NCBI GenBank assembly: GCA_015178975.1
Contig: WHVD01000091.1
Location: forward strand, 62,001-126,000
From: Hysterangium stoloniferum
Taxonomy: Eukaryota; Basidiomycota; Agaricomycetes; Hysterangiales; Hysterangiaceae
Reading direction: 5' to 3'
Length of the DNA stretch: 64,000 nucleotides
A program made the position numbers and the translations under genes. Under the pieces are notes generated by a model. It was not told the origin of the DNA. It worked only from the letters and a program-made list of their open reading frames with translations, and ran no database searches. The stretch's first letter is position 1, and the number at the start of each line of letters is the position of its first letter. Shown here in pieces: positions 46,681 to 58,536 of the stretch.

Positions 46681-49600
46681 ATGGAGCTATTCTCGAAGCT
46701 CCAGCACGGTGCCAAGAGGCGCAAAAAGGCACGTAAGGATGCTAGTAGGCCACCTCCTGAACCAACCTCTCCAGCGTCCTTCTTTACTCCAGAGGGGGGT
46801 CCTTCTATGCCTCCCCCAAATACATCTATAACCTCCTTCCCCTACGAGACTCGCTTGAAGTGGCCTATAGGTCAGCAGAGGGCTCACCAGCAGCCTGTGC
46901 AAAGCTTCGCTCAGAGCCAGATTATCCCGTCATCATTGCAGACAACCCAGACCCAGACGTCGGCTTTCGACTCTAATCCTAATGCATCTGCCCCGAGTTC
47001 AAGTTCAACCCGAACTCATCAACCCTCTGAATCCGCATCGTCAATGCCACAACCGGATCTACCCATATCTCCATTGAATAATTCGAATAACATATCTTCC
47101 TCCTCTGGTGTTCTCCCCAAACTCGATTTCATTACCCCTGGCAGTGGAAGTCTCTTGGACGTTGTAAACCATGTATTTGGAACACGGAAGAGCCTTTCTG
47201 AATTTGATCGGAATGCGGCGGGGCCAAGCATGAGTACAAGTGCACCCATAGCTCCAAAATCAGGTACGTCCTCTGCAAAGGTAAATACCCTCTTTTGATT
47301 CAACCGAACCCACCTCTGACTGATTTATCATTCTCAGCCCAAACCACCATCCCTCCAAATTGTCCCACACCCAGAGCGCTCCGGCCTCCCCTCCCCAACC
47401 TCCTCCACATACACCAGCTCCTCAGGTTTCGGGTCCTCAGTCTACAGCTACGTCTCCGCTCCAGACTTCGACCTCGACGACTATCATCTTCCCCCCCTCG
47501 GTCGAACGAGCCATCATCGTCTTACGAGGACCGATTCATTCACGCTTCCTGATGATGCGTGGGACTGGCCTCCTAGTGCCGCTGGGGATGCGGAAGGGGG
47601 GAAAGGGGGCGGCAGGAGAAGCAGGCGAGGGAGTCCAGCACGCAATTCGAGAAGGAGCAGGAGATACTCCGATGGAGGGAGCACGGTGGTTAGTACCAGC
47701 CCAGTGTCTTTGACTGCAGCACTGGGTCCGGGATCGGCGTCGGGGGGCGTGTCCACCGCGAAGCGGCTAAGCCGGAAAGCGAGCAGGCGGAACAGCAGAC
47801 ATCGCAGCACCACGAGTATCGCTGCTGTGATAAGAAGTTCGGCTGCTGAGCCTCTGCCGGATGATGCGCTGGAGAAGGTCAAATTGAGAAAGAGCGCCGG
47901 GGTGAGTCCGGGTGCGGGGGATAATCTGAGTGCGGTTAGTGCGAGCGCGAAGAATTCGCCGTTGACATTGACGACGTCGCTGCGTCCGTCGTGGTTTCCG
48001 CTCGTTCCTTCGCCTGCGTTGCCCCCTATTCTACCTGAGTCGCCTGCATTGGTTTCGCTGCCTACTCCGATGCCCACAGCGACCATTGTGCGGTCTGCTT
48101 CGACGCGAGTCGATGCGACGCCTATCGCTGGGCCAACGAATGTAGCTGGAACTGTTGCATCAATGGGTGTAGCTGTGCCGTCAAGCTCAGTTCCGACAGC
48201 GAGAGCCCCATCTCCCCCAGCTATGGCGAGTTCCCCGCCGATATCCCCCCCAACATCATCAGGCTCTCCATACGCCTTGTCATCCAATCCCTATTCCGCG
48301 TCGAGCGTGACCGGCTCAAGCCCTGCGTCGTCGTTTGAGGAGGTGACGCTGGATAGCGTTTTGAGTGGGTATAATACGCCGGAGGGGCTTTCATCGCCTG
48401 TTAGGAGTGCTGGCGGCAGCTGCGGTGGAGGCGGGGGAAGTGGAAGTGGAGGGGGAGGGGGGAGTGGGCGGAGGGGGTATCAGCATCAGATGAAGCAGTC
48501 GGGGTATCAGCGGCACCAGCACCCGCACCAGCCTCCGCCCCCTGGTGCACCGCAACATGTGTTACCGCCGTTGCCGCAACCGACATCGACATCAACCCCG
48601 ATATCGAAGAGTTTGGAGTCTGGTGTGGGCTCGGGCTCGGGCTCGGGCATGTCACCGCGTGTCCCCCCGCCGCGAGGCGATTCGATATGGGGGAGGGGGC
48701 GTAGTGGGAGTAATGCGACTCTGAATGGTGGTGTGACGCCGACGCTACAACAACAGACGCAAGGGAGACAGCGAAGCGGGAGCAACTCCTCTATTAAGGA
48801 ACGTGGCGGAATAGGAACCGGGGCCGGGGTTGTGACCGGTGCTACAGCTGGGCTCGGGAAGGGGCAGCCGGTAGCGTTAGGCGGCATTGCAGAGAGGGAT
48901 AGTGTTGATGGGAGTGTGAAGGACTTTAATCCGGGCTTAGGTTATAGCGCGAGCGGGAATGCAAACTCGAATTTGGGTGGTAGTTCTAGTGCTGGTACAG
49001 CTGCAGGTAAAGGTCCATATCATATCCGCCGTCCATCGGCAGCTGGGGCGGGTAGCTTGAACCCCGTGGTACAACGAAAGCCGTCTGGTGCGAGGGAGAG
49101 GAGCGGGAGTGGGACTCGGAGGAAGCCCTCGATTGCTGATGCTGAGAGACGACCGTCCGACTTTGATGCTGGGGGTAGGCCATCGAATTTGGGGCTGGAA
49201 GGGCCATCTAATGTCAGTTTTGTAACGGAAAGACGACCATCAGCATCCGACGTAAGTGCAGGCGCAGGTGCTCTAGGAGCGGGACTGGGACTGGGACTGA
49301 AGCAGGGATCTTTACACTGCGACGCGTCTGGTATGTCTTTTTGTTCTGTTAAACGATGGTGTCTTATCGTGGGATCCTAATTTCAAACTTCCATCTATTT
49401 ATTCTAGTCTCGTTCTCAGCCGCATATTCCTCGAGTTTCCCCACTAGTACCGACACCAACGCTTCTGGCACTATGACGGACTCTACACAGATTAATCCAG
49501 CAAGACCCTTCACTCCTACTCCTGCTATCTCTTCAAATCCCAACGTAACCACATCCACTATCACGAACACAACTACAGTCCTATCCCCCGGAATTTCCAC

Positions 49601-52600
49601 CCTTCCTTTATCCGAATTCGACGTCCGGGAGTCCGGTGCTCATCCGATAACCTCAAGTTCAACAAAGCCTGATGATGCAGATGTAAGTTTGTTCTCATTT
49701 CGGTCTTTTATTTTTGGTGCTTTATATCGCTTCCTCTATTTGCTTTTGGTGGTGATCCTGTGCTGATGGTATTTTATTTTGCGTATGTCTAGGATGACAT
49801 TGACTACAACAAGGGCAATAATAAGAGTGAAAATGAAGGCAGAGACCCTCAGCTGGAAACAAAAGACCGGACCGCGAGGGAAGGCGAGAGTGATGAGGGT
49901 GAAAGTAAGGGAAGGGGAAATGGTGAGTTGTTAGGATCAGTCTAGCTTTTGTCTTCCTTCGTTTCTGACTTTGCTATCGTGTTATCTCCATCTAACAACA
50001 GCTACAAATGACCCTAGCACCGCCAGTGCCTCATCATCAATGCCACCCTCATCTTCTACTGCATTCCCTTCATCATCTCCAGACGCCCTATCTCAATTCA
50101 CAACACCAGGAACAGGCCTGTGGTCATCTGATAATCCTCTTCCAAACTCTCAAACCCGCAAACGGACCGACTCTAACGTTTCCATTAAAGAAAGATACGC
50201 GGCGTTTGAGGAACGTGAGGTATTAGTTGGCCCAGGCACTGGAGCAGCTTCGAGTCTCAAGGCTTCTCTTTCCGACTCTGTCTCTGGGAGTCCGAAAGGC
50301 GCAGGTAGCGCAAAGAGCATCGGGAATAATCTTATAGCCTCCAGTTCCACCAAGGAATTGATCCCTGACAGGTCTTTCTATCAGAGCTTCAAGCCTACTG
50401 ATCCAAGTCAGGCGAGCTTGAGGTCCGTCGACCCGAATCGGAGCCAGGCGAGCTTAAAATCCCACGTACAGAGTCCGAGCTTTAAATCGTTCACTTCGAT
50501 GTGGTCTGGTGCCCCGAAGGATGCGGCTGTTTCGCCACCTGCTGACCCGCCTCCTTCTATGACTACGTTTAAGGATAGTGTGAAGGGCGCGGTGAAAGCG
50601 TTTGCTGCGCTTACGGGAGGAAGTAAGAATAAGGAAGATATTAATAAGGACAGTAAAGCAAAGGACAGTAAAGTGACTGTGAAGCGGAGGTCGAGTGCGC
50701 CAAGTACGAGAGCGAGCAGTGGGAGTGTTGGGTATGAAGACATCATTCTTGACGTGTCCGTGGGTACGGGGAAACAACAGGAGATGACAAGGCTAAATGA
50801 AAAACCGGGCGAGCTGATCCCCGAGCTTCGTGCACCCTCACCTAGCCACGCCACCATGGCCGCCACCGCATCCGCATCCACCTCCCGCGATGAGCTGAAC
50901 CCCGTCCTCGGACAAAATTTCGGCGCTAGCACACGCTCCGTCCCGCTTGCATACCACGATGCGTCTACCACGTCTTTGCCGTATCCCCGCGAGAAGCTTC
51001 CGCCATCAATGGAGGGGAATGCCGCTTCTGGCTCGGCACCGTCCCTTATGTATCAGAATCCTATTGCAAAGCTCACGAACGCGTCGACGATGTCGTTACC
51101 TGTGAGGCAGGGGAATTCGTCGTCGTCGTCGTTGGCATATGAGCTTGGAGGAAATACGAGTGGGTATGCGGTTAATTCGAGTGTGACATCGTTGAGTAGG
51201 GGACTCGGAGGGAACGCACCTAGTGGGAACGGGAGTGTGGGAAGTGTGAGACAGGTGGGTTGCCCTTTCCTTATTTTCTTCCTTTCTTCGAAGGTTTTTA
51301 TGTGTGCTGTACGGACGAATGCTGATTTTTCATTTCACGTAGGGTGCTCCAAGGAATCCTCTACCTACCAAGCCATCGTCACAATCTGCAGAGTCCCCAT
51401 CTCACTCAGTCCAATTCGACTCTCTTCCACTCACCTATCACCCTGGAAGCCCCAGCCCCATTGTCGAATCTGACCAAGGCTCAATAAGCATCGGCCTCGA
51501 AGGAGGAGGAAGCCACACTCTACGCTATTCCGGCTCTTCATCCGTATCTACACGCACGGCAGCAAGCTGCTCAGGCTCCCCCCCCACCTCAAAGTTCGCA
51601 CATCATTCGCGGTCAGTGCCCGACGGCTCCGCTGGCACACCAGAATCCGCCCCGCGGTCGCTCACGCCTGAGTTGCGTAACAGGAGTTTGGGCGATATTA
51701 GATCACAGTCACCTGGCTCAGGCTATTCGCAGCCGGGACTCTCCCCTTCGTCGATTTATTCAGGCTCTGGATCAAATTATTCGGCGGGATCGGGGGCAAC
51801 TGTTATGGTGCCAGGTCTTAGTCCTGGTAGGAGGCGGATGTCTGCAACCCAGGTTGTAGTAGGTGGGACGTCGCCTGCGCCTGCGCCGACGGCGCATCGT
51901 ATCCTTGCGACGCGGAAGTTGCCTATTGGTAATGGGGGGAAACCCCTTGAAACGCTACTGTACCGAAGTCGATCGGCTAGTGATGCAAGTCCTGTTTCTA
52001 TCGTGTCTCAACCGCCACTCTTTGAGGAAGCGTTTAAAGAACGGGTCCGACCGCCAGTGCTTCCTCTGCACCGCAGACTAGCAGCGGAGCCTGCTTATAA
52101 TTCATTCCCCATGACACCACAGGAATATTCTCCCATCTTGACGCCTGCTGATCAACTGCCACCCGTTCCCTCGCCGGAGACGTTTGGAGGCCCTAGTATC
52201 GCTGTTCCGCCGAGGAACGATATGCCGAAGCCTCCTGTGATTGAACCAGCTCCACCGCCTAATTCTCAACGTCGAGCACGCCCGATTGGCCCACGCAAAC
52301 GATCGGGACACGCGAAGGCGGCGCAGGCCACTGCTATTGCCACCGTCGCCACTGCAACCGCCACCACTGCAACCGCCACCACTGCACCACCAGGTCCGGC
52401 TCAAACCAACGAGACGGGGGCCAGCCAGATTCAAGCTGACCCCGCAACCATACGTACGCCTCCGGTTGGAGCGTCAACGTCAACGACCAGCTTTATCAGC
52501 AGCAGCGGGGCCCCGAGTGGTAGATCGACATTGTATGCACACGTACCTTCCTCACCGAAGTTCGTCACTCGAGCTGTGCAATGGCGTGGACTTACTCTTG

Positions 52601-53700
52601 ACGCTGCGAAGTGGACTTTTACATCTAACCAGTTGCAGGATATCGTAGGACGGGCAATTCGTCAGAGTGCGGAGGCGTCGTCGATTCGACTGCTTACGCT
52701 CGATGTGTTTGATACGGAGATTCCTGTGGAGATTCGGCGCCTGGAGGCGTTGAAGACAGAGATCACTGGGAAGTACCGCTCAACTGTGCATCGGCGAAGC
52801 GTTCTGTTCCACACACTAGCACTTATGGATGGCAAGGACTCTACGAAGCGCAGTCAGGTACAGCAGGATCTTTCGGAGGTGTCGTATGCATGTGATCAGC
52901 TCAGCCAGGACTTGTTCCACGTTATGGATGAGTTACAACAGCTGCATAAACTTCGGGATGTCCATTCTGGCAGTGCTCTTGCTATGGCATTGCGGAAGCT
53001 CAATTCGAGTTTTCTGAAGCAGTCAGTGGATATGACGGAGATGAGTAAACACATGACGCAGCTAGAGGCGGAGCGAGACGAGGCGTGGGCGACTGCTGAA
53101 CGTATAGAACACGATCTCGTTGAATTGCAGGCTAAGATGGATGCTCTGAGCGGTGAATCAACCAACAGCTCGCTGGCTACAAGTAAGCGTTTCAGCCGAG
53201 TCTCAGCTGCGCGGAAAACAAGCATCAGAGCATCGAAAGCTAGTCTACGACTCTCACGTAGCGTGCGTAACTCCCAGACTTCGTCTACAAGCATGTCAAG
53301 CAGCAATCGCTCCAACTTTGCACCACCTGTACCGCCCGTGCCACGCATCCATTACTCGCCTACCTCGCAGAAACTGTCTCTGAACACGGATTTTCCGTCA
53401 GCCTCCGTACAAAGTGCCTATTCAAATGGATCTGCTTTAGGCGGCTCGCCAACAATTGAAAAAGAGCTGTATGATATGCTAGGTATCACTCGTGCAGACA
53501 CTCTCCCGCGTCGCTCGAAGCGTCCGATCTCCGAAATTGTATCGCCTTCCTCACTTCCTGGGACCCCTTTCTCCCCGGTCGGATCCACAACTCGCCCGGT
53601 GCCTGACAGTATTTCGTCCCCCACTAGACGGCGACGCAATGCGTCATTTTCGACCTCTCGACCTATGGGTGCTATATATGATGAAGATCTCCTTGCCTAA
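46681..53700 (+). CDS. Large Ser/Pro/Gly-rich protein with C-terminal coiled coil, unknown function
   Basis: Six exons (46681-47280, 47338-49330, 49408-49682, 49793-49922, 50002-51254, 51343-53700) give 2202 residues with all phases agreeing. Residues 1-1800 are low complexity: Ser/Pro/Thr-rich with a Gly-rich run (near 48420-48475), repeated ERRPS/RSGS-like basic motifs and no globular domain I can name. Residues ~1825-2020 are the conserved part: RAVQWRGLTLDAAKW, QLQDIVGRAIRQSAEASSIRLL, then long helices (VDMTEMSKHMTQLEAERDEAW) predicted to form a coiled coil. The tail is Arg/Ser-rich. The shape suggests a scaffold or cytoskeleton/polarity-associated protein, but that is inference. The paralogue at 56604-58421 shares only the conserved C-terminal part. 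Confidence 0.75.
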
Positions 53701-54117
53701 GTATATTATTTTGATAAAACACTATCATGATTATGACGTATGTCACAGTATGCGATTAACTGCAGTGATGATTGTTGGCTGATGTAGATGACATGATAGT
53801 TATTGCAGCATTCGTCTGAGAAAGATTATTTTTTAATCATACCCCTCCGTTGGCCATGGCCTCTTCTTTGCATATTTTCAATACCCTTTTTTTATTATTG
53901 ATGATTTATTGTATTCTCGCTGTTACTATTTTGTCTTTCACACTCATTATCTCATATCATATTCGCATCCATAAATAATGCCGAGGCTGCGGTACGATTT
54001 GTACGTACACTGTAGGGAGGTCTAAAGCATTTCTAGGTGTTGAGTCACATTCTATCATTTTGGAATACACAGATTTTACATTTCATACGGAACATTCCAT
54101 GTTAGGCCTGACTAAAA
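53701..54117. other. Intergenic, 3' flank
   Basis: T-rich, no gene. It separates the stop of the large protein from the 3' end of the CRN-kinase pseudogene on the other strand. Confidence 0.5.
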
Positions 54118-54131
54118 GCAAAATAAATGGG

Positions 54132-55976
54132 TTAAGGCAATAACTTCACAAGTTTCAGAACTTCTTGAGCAGTCAGTATGTGAGCCTCCTCGCACACACG
54201 CTTGCCCAGAGCTTTGAATTCACTAGCAGTAGATGAAGTGATCAGATGGCCAACTCCCCAAATGTCAACCTCGACGCCGTGGTTGTCCTCTAGAATGCAT
54301 GGCGAGTGATCCGACATATTGAAACGTGGTTGACCTTTTGTCGGTGGTGTGGCTGCATCCTCCCAATCAATGAGAATCCAATAGCAAGGATTTTGGGCGT
54401 TTCAAATTATGTTGTCCCACCGTATGTCACGGTGAAAGATTGGGATCTCACGAAGCACCTTTCAACAACAGATTAAGCAGCCATAAACAGACAAACAAAT
54501 CCACAACACGTACGACCAATGCCTCCAGAACACAAACAACACACTCTCGCAGGTCCACCTGGATTTTAGGAGGAACTGGGATGCCGCGAGGAGCAAGGTA
54601 TAGTGATTTACCCTTCATGAGTATGAGTATGATACAATCGGTGTTGGGAACATTTCTATGGTATAGCGATGCGTAGACGTTCTCGAGGTGCTGAAATCGA
54701 ACTTCTGCATCGTGGCAGGTGTAATTCTTGACAATGCAGGAGGTCGTTATCTCAACCGTTGAAAAGTTCCTGACGGGCGCCTGAAAGTGGTCTGAGAAGG
54801 ACCGACAAATTGATCAGCGGCCGTATATTTGCGATGCGCTCCCGACGAACCTCAAATTTGCAGAGCTTAAATCTTGAATAAGGGGTTTACCTCCCTGTTC
54901 GGAAGGCGGACAGATTGCTACGAGCATTAAGGTAAACCCACAGTAGTAATAACCTAGAGTTGGTATGAACACCCTACACCAACCATTTTACAGGATCCTA
55001 CTTACCGAGCAGATACTCCGCTGGACTATAAACCCATGTAAGCTTGTCAACCAATTCTGCTCTCGGATCCTCGGAATTCCCTGGTCCCTTTTCCACGCCC
55101 CTGAAAACGCACACATTTTGGACTAGAAGGCCGAAGTCAGGGCACATATTCTTTGTCTCCATGTTGTGGTTGGAGTTCCGAATGCTTTGCCCTTGCTGCA
55201 AGACGAGCTCGATAACATCTTTGATATTTTTATCCCAGAATCCACGGACAAAATCCTTGGTGCCAGTAGCGCTAGGGGACTCGACGACAGCCATATAGAG
55301 GTTACTTAGCGGAGATAACACGTTAAGGTCACTCCTCTTGAATAGGATTGCTACGTCTTCTTCCTTGCAAGTGTCCTTGCGTTCATGAAGGGGTGTGATC
55401 AGGTCCTCGTAGGTATCGTAAGAGCTGCCTCGTTAAGTTGCTGGTCAAGTATAGCATAAAGGTCGCGGAGTGGTGGAAGTTGCATCTTCGCCTTATTTGC
55501 TCTCAGGCATTCAAGAATACCAGACACCTCCTCTGGTACAATAATTAGAGCTTATTGGCGTTCTAGCGTGTCACTTACCACAAAGTCGCTTGCTTGCCTC
55601 TCTGCCTGTGCTTACCGGGAGCTGCATGAACACGTGTATGCATTTCTTGGGCACTGGATCCTGGAACTCGTCCTCGACTATCGAGGCGTCATCAAGCAAG
55701 ACCGCCTTGTTGTTCGCCTCCGTGCCTGATTCCTGGTCCAAATACACTTGCTTGAGGTTTGACTTGAGGCTTGCCCAAGGGCTTGACGCCAACTTGAAGT
55801 CATCACTGGGCTTCCATAGCAGTAAGTTGGCTGCCTTCCACTGACTAAGTCCTCTCATAGATTTTTCTCTTGAGGTCATTGATATCGTTGTTTGGCACCA
55901 CCTTCACTTTAAAGGCCTGGCCCACGGGCTCGTGGGCGTCGGTGACGATGAGACACCAAAGGATTAGGTCGCTCAT
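54132..55976 (-). pseudogene. CRN-kinase pseudogene
   Basis: A full-length but broken relative of the gene at 37500-39467. The start MSDLILWCLIV is at 55976, followed by a frameshift after LKRKI (about 11 bp lost near 55860) that runs into TAG. The rest of the header (LLLWKPSDDFKLASS to LPVSTGREASKR, 55571-55840) continues in another frame. The middle part (54998-55321) is conserved. A deletion near 54780 removes roughly 100 bp relative to the parent. The start of the kinase piece is altered (an HRD region near 54425 with changes), and the end (54132-54317) has a small in-frame loss. Several independent lesions make function unlikely. Confidence 0.8.
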
Positions 55977-56603
55977 CTTAAACTCACTGTACCCTCACCG
56001 CCCAGGACAGTAATCAGTCAGTTGTTACCATTCGGCTCGTCTGCCGTCATATAGGAGTGTTTCCCCTTTTAAGCTCTGCCATCATGGAGTCAACTCTTGT
56101 CGCCTTCACTAGAGGCACTGAAGATTTTCAGAGTTGGAAAACCTTCAGGAAATACTGATATTTGGCCAAATTTTCTAAGCATTTTTTTTTTGAACTGAAA
56201 AATATTGAAACAGGACTTGTCCCGTCTATGGACCCTGACCCTGTTTAATTCAAACGCAATGGCAGCGCTGTCTCGGTGATTTGGGGAAGTATGAGCTTAC
56301 GGGTTTACGGCACATGCGGTTATTGAATGCATGAACTTCCATTGCCACGAGCAAGTTGGACTGCGGTAACGGAGTACGACCGATATCGATAATCGGCCAC
56401 TTCATGTCACAAGTCTGTCCCCATAAAATATTAAATTAACCAAACTCGTCGAGCGGCAGCCGTGTCTTGTAACAACCGAGTAAATAGCTGTCTCCCACGA
56501 TTACAATTCAGTACCCTGATATAACAATTTGGTCTTCACTTCTTTGCAGAGAAAAAAAGATCGATCTTCTAATCTAAATATTTCGCTGAGCCGACAAGTA
56601 CAG
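55977..56603. other. Intergenic, no gene seen
   Basis: It lies between the start of the CRN-kinase pseudogene and the 3' end of the coiled-coil paralogue. Short open frames only. Confidence 0.45.
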
Positions 56604-58421
56604 TTAAAAATGTTGATTTGCTGCGTCCTTGTAGTACGGGAAGTTCCGACCTTGATTAGACATGGATGCAAGGAGGCGGGGGCTATCCACGGCTGCACTA
56701 TTAGATGAAGCACGGAGAACCGACAAAGACACAATTCGTCGCGCTTTCCTAGGCGGTGATTGAGTTGTCGCGGTAATATCTCGTCTAGCTGACGGGCCCG
56801 GAGGCAACACAGGGCCTGTAAGCTTAGCAGCAGAGTGGCGTTTCACGGACCGAGGTTTTTTGTCTGTATCGGAGATACCTAGTACATCTAGATAAAACTC
56901 CTTCACCTCGTTTTCGTGTGTAATAGATAGTACACCGGGTTGGGGCTGCTGGAAATATACTCCGCCCATAGACGAATATGATGGAGAGGTGTCAAACAGC
57001 TCATCCACTGAAGTGTGTGAAATATGTTTGTTGCTAGTTGTTAGGAAATGTGAATTCTTCTCGTTCGGTAAACGCAAATCGGCCTCCGACACTCTGATGC
57101 TCGCTGTACGGGCAGCAGAGACACCACGTTTGGTATCCCAATTCGAAGGATAGTCACGGATCATTTCACTCCTCTTCAAGACCTCCATTGTGTCCTGTAA
57201 CTTGATAAGCTCTTTCTCGACGCGTTCGGCAATCTTCCACGCCTCGTCACGCTCGGCTTCAACTTGCGTTATATGCCTGCTCATGTCTTTCATATCCACA
57301 GATTGCATTAGGAATTTCGAATTGAGCTTTCGCAGAGCCATAGAAAGAGTGCTGGACAAGTGTACATCACATAATTGGTGAAGTTGGCACAACTCATCCA
57401 TAACACGGAAAAGTTTCTCAAAGAGTCGATCAGAAGTGATCAATATCTCCGTAAGATCTTCTACAACCGCCGTCAAAGACTCGTTCCCGTCGAAAAGCAA
57501 TAGTTTTTGGAACTGCAACTGTCGACGATCCACGATGGACCTATATTTATCGGTAATATCTGTTTTACATCTCTCCAATCGTTGGATCTCCTCCGGAATC
57601 TCCGTGTTAAATGCTTGAGGCATAAGGATGCGAATCGACGACGTCTCTGCAGTCCTACGAATAGCAGATCCGACGACGTCTTGTAACTGGGCGTTAGTCA
57701 GTGTCCACTTTGCAGCATCCATGGTCAGACCACGCCATCGTACAGGTCGACTTATAAATATGGGGGGCCGAACCGCCCCAGCGTATTGCTTCTTATATCT
57801 TACAGGCTTTCGTGGACCCTTTGGCAAGGTCGGGCGACGATGGATTTTGGTCAAAGGCATACAGTCCTGTCTTGCAGACCTAGTTATTTTCAGCTCTGCT
57901 GGAACTGGGAGAGTCCTGTTTGGTTTTGTGCGTTGGGAGACGTAGAATAATGGTACCCCAGATGTCTGATTGTCGGGTGCGGAGAGAGTGGGAGGTGGGA
58001 ATCGCGGTTTTGGAGGGGTAAAACTCTCTCTGGGGTCTTCGAAACTTTGAAGACGTTGATGAGGAGTGGCTGGGAGAGAACTAATCGGGATATTATCCTT
58101 GAGAGCTGACTTCTGGACGGATCCAGAATCATTGATTGGCATGGTAAGACTCGCGTGGAAATATCTGTTTTTTGTCGCGTCCGACATAAGGACTGCGGAA
58201 GAGCCAACCGACATCTCCGGAGAGGGCATTGCCGCAGAGCCAAGAGAATCAATGGAAGGGACAGTAACGTCGCTGTCGATTGCGATGCGATCATCCGCGA
58301 TCGATTTCGAAGACGCTTCTTTCACGGGATTATCTATGAGTGAGGGATACAGAGAGGGCAAGTTCGAAGTATTCTCGTTGTCTTTTGCGGGATATTCCGT
58401 TGTAATTGGAAATGTTTTCAT
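56604..58421 (-). CDS. Coiled-coil protein, short paralogue of the 2202-residue protein
   Basis: A single open frame of 605 codons. Residues ~220-415 match the conserved C-terminal region of the protein at 46681-53700 position by position: RPVRWRGLTMDAAKWTL, QLQDVVGSAIRRTAETSSIRIL, SMALRKLNSKFLMQSVDM, RHITQVEAERDEAW. The N-terminal ~200 residues are Ser/Pro-rich and the tail is basic. The low-complexity 1.8 kb of exon 2 in the longer gene is missing here. No introns are needed. It may be the 3' part of a longer gene: the upstream neighbour ends in phase, and a splice from 58549 to the AGG-ATG at 58421 would fuse them. Function unknown. Confidence 0.7.
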   Translation of the reverse strand: MKTFPITTEYPAKDNENTSNLPSLYPSLIDNPVKEASSKSIADDRIAIDSDVTVPSIDSLGSAAMPSPEMSVGSSAVLMSDATKNRYFHASLTMPINDSGSVQKSALKDNIPISSLPATPHQRLQSFEDPRESFTPPKPRFPPPTLSAPDNQTSGVPLFYVSQRTKPNRTLPVPAELKITRSARQDCMPLTKIHRRPTLPKGPRKPVRYKKQYAGAVRPPIFISRPVRWRGLTMDAAKWTLTNAQLQDVVGSAIRRTAETSSIRILMPQAFNTEIPEEIQRLERCKTDITDKYRSIVDRRQLQFQKLLLFDGNESLTAVVEDLTEILITSDRLFEKLFRVMDELCQLHQLCDVHLSSTLSMALRKLNSKFLMQSVDMKDMSRHITQVEAERDEAWKIAERVEKELIKLQDTMEVLKRSEMIRDYPSNWDTKRGVSAARTASIRVSEADLRLPNEKNSHFLTTSNKHISHTSVDELFDTSPSYSSMGGVYFQQPQPGVLSITHENEVKEFYLDVLGISDTDKKPRSVKRHSAAKLTGPVLPPGPSARRDITATTQSPPRKARRIVSLSVLRASSNSAAVDSPRLLASMSNQGRNFPYYKDAANQHF

Positions 58422-58536
58422 CCTCTCTGTAGCGGACCGACCTCAAAAAACATTAATGTCAAAATTGGGAATGATAGGACTCACGGTCTTTAGGTATCTA
58501 TTGACATTCATTAGCTTACTGATAGTACAGATAAAA

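Noticed and set aside
47514..48287. 257-codon minus-strand frame opposite the large Ser/Pro-rich protein
   Set aside because: Low-complexity GC-rich coding DNA keeps the antisense frame open; the plus strand continues in phase across introns with its conserved C-terminus.
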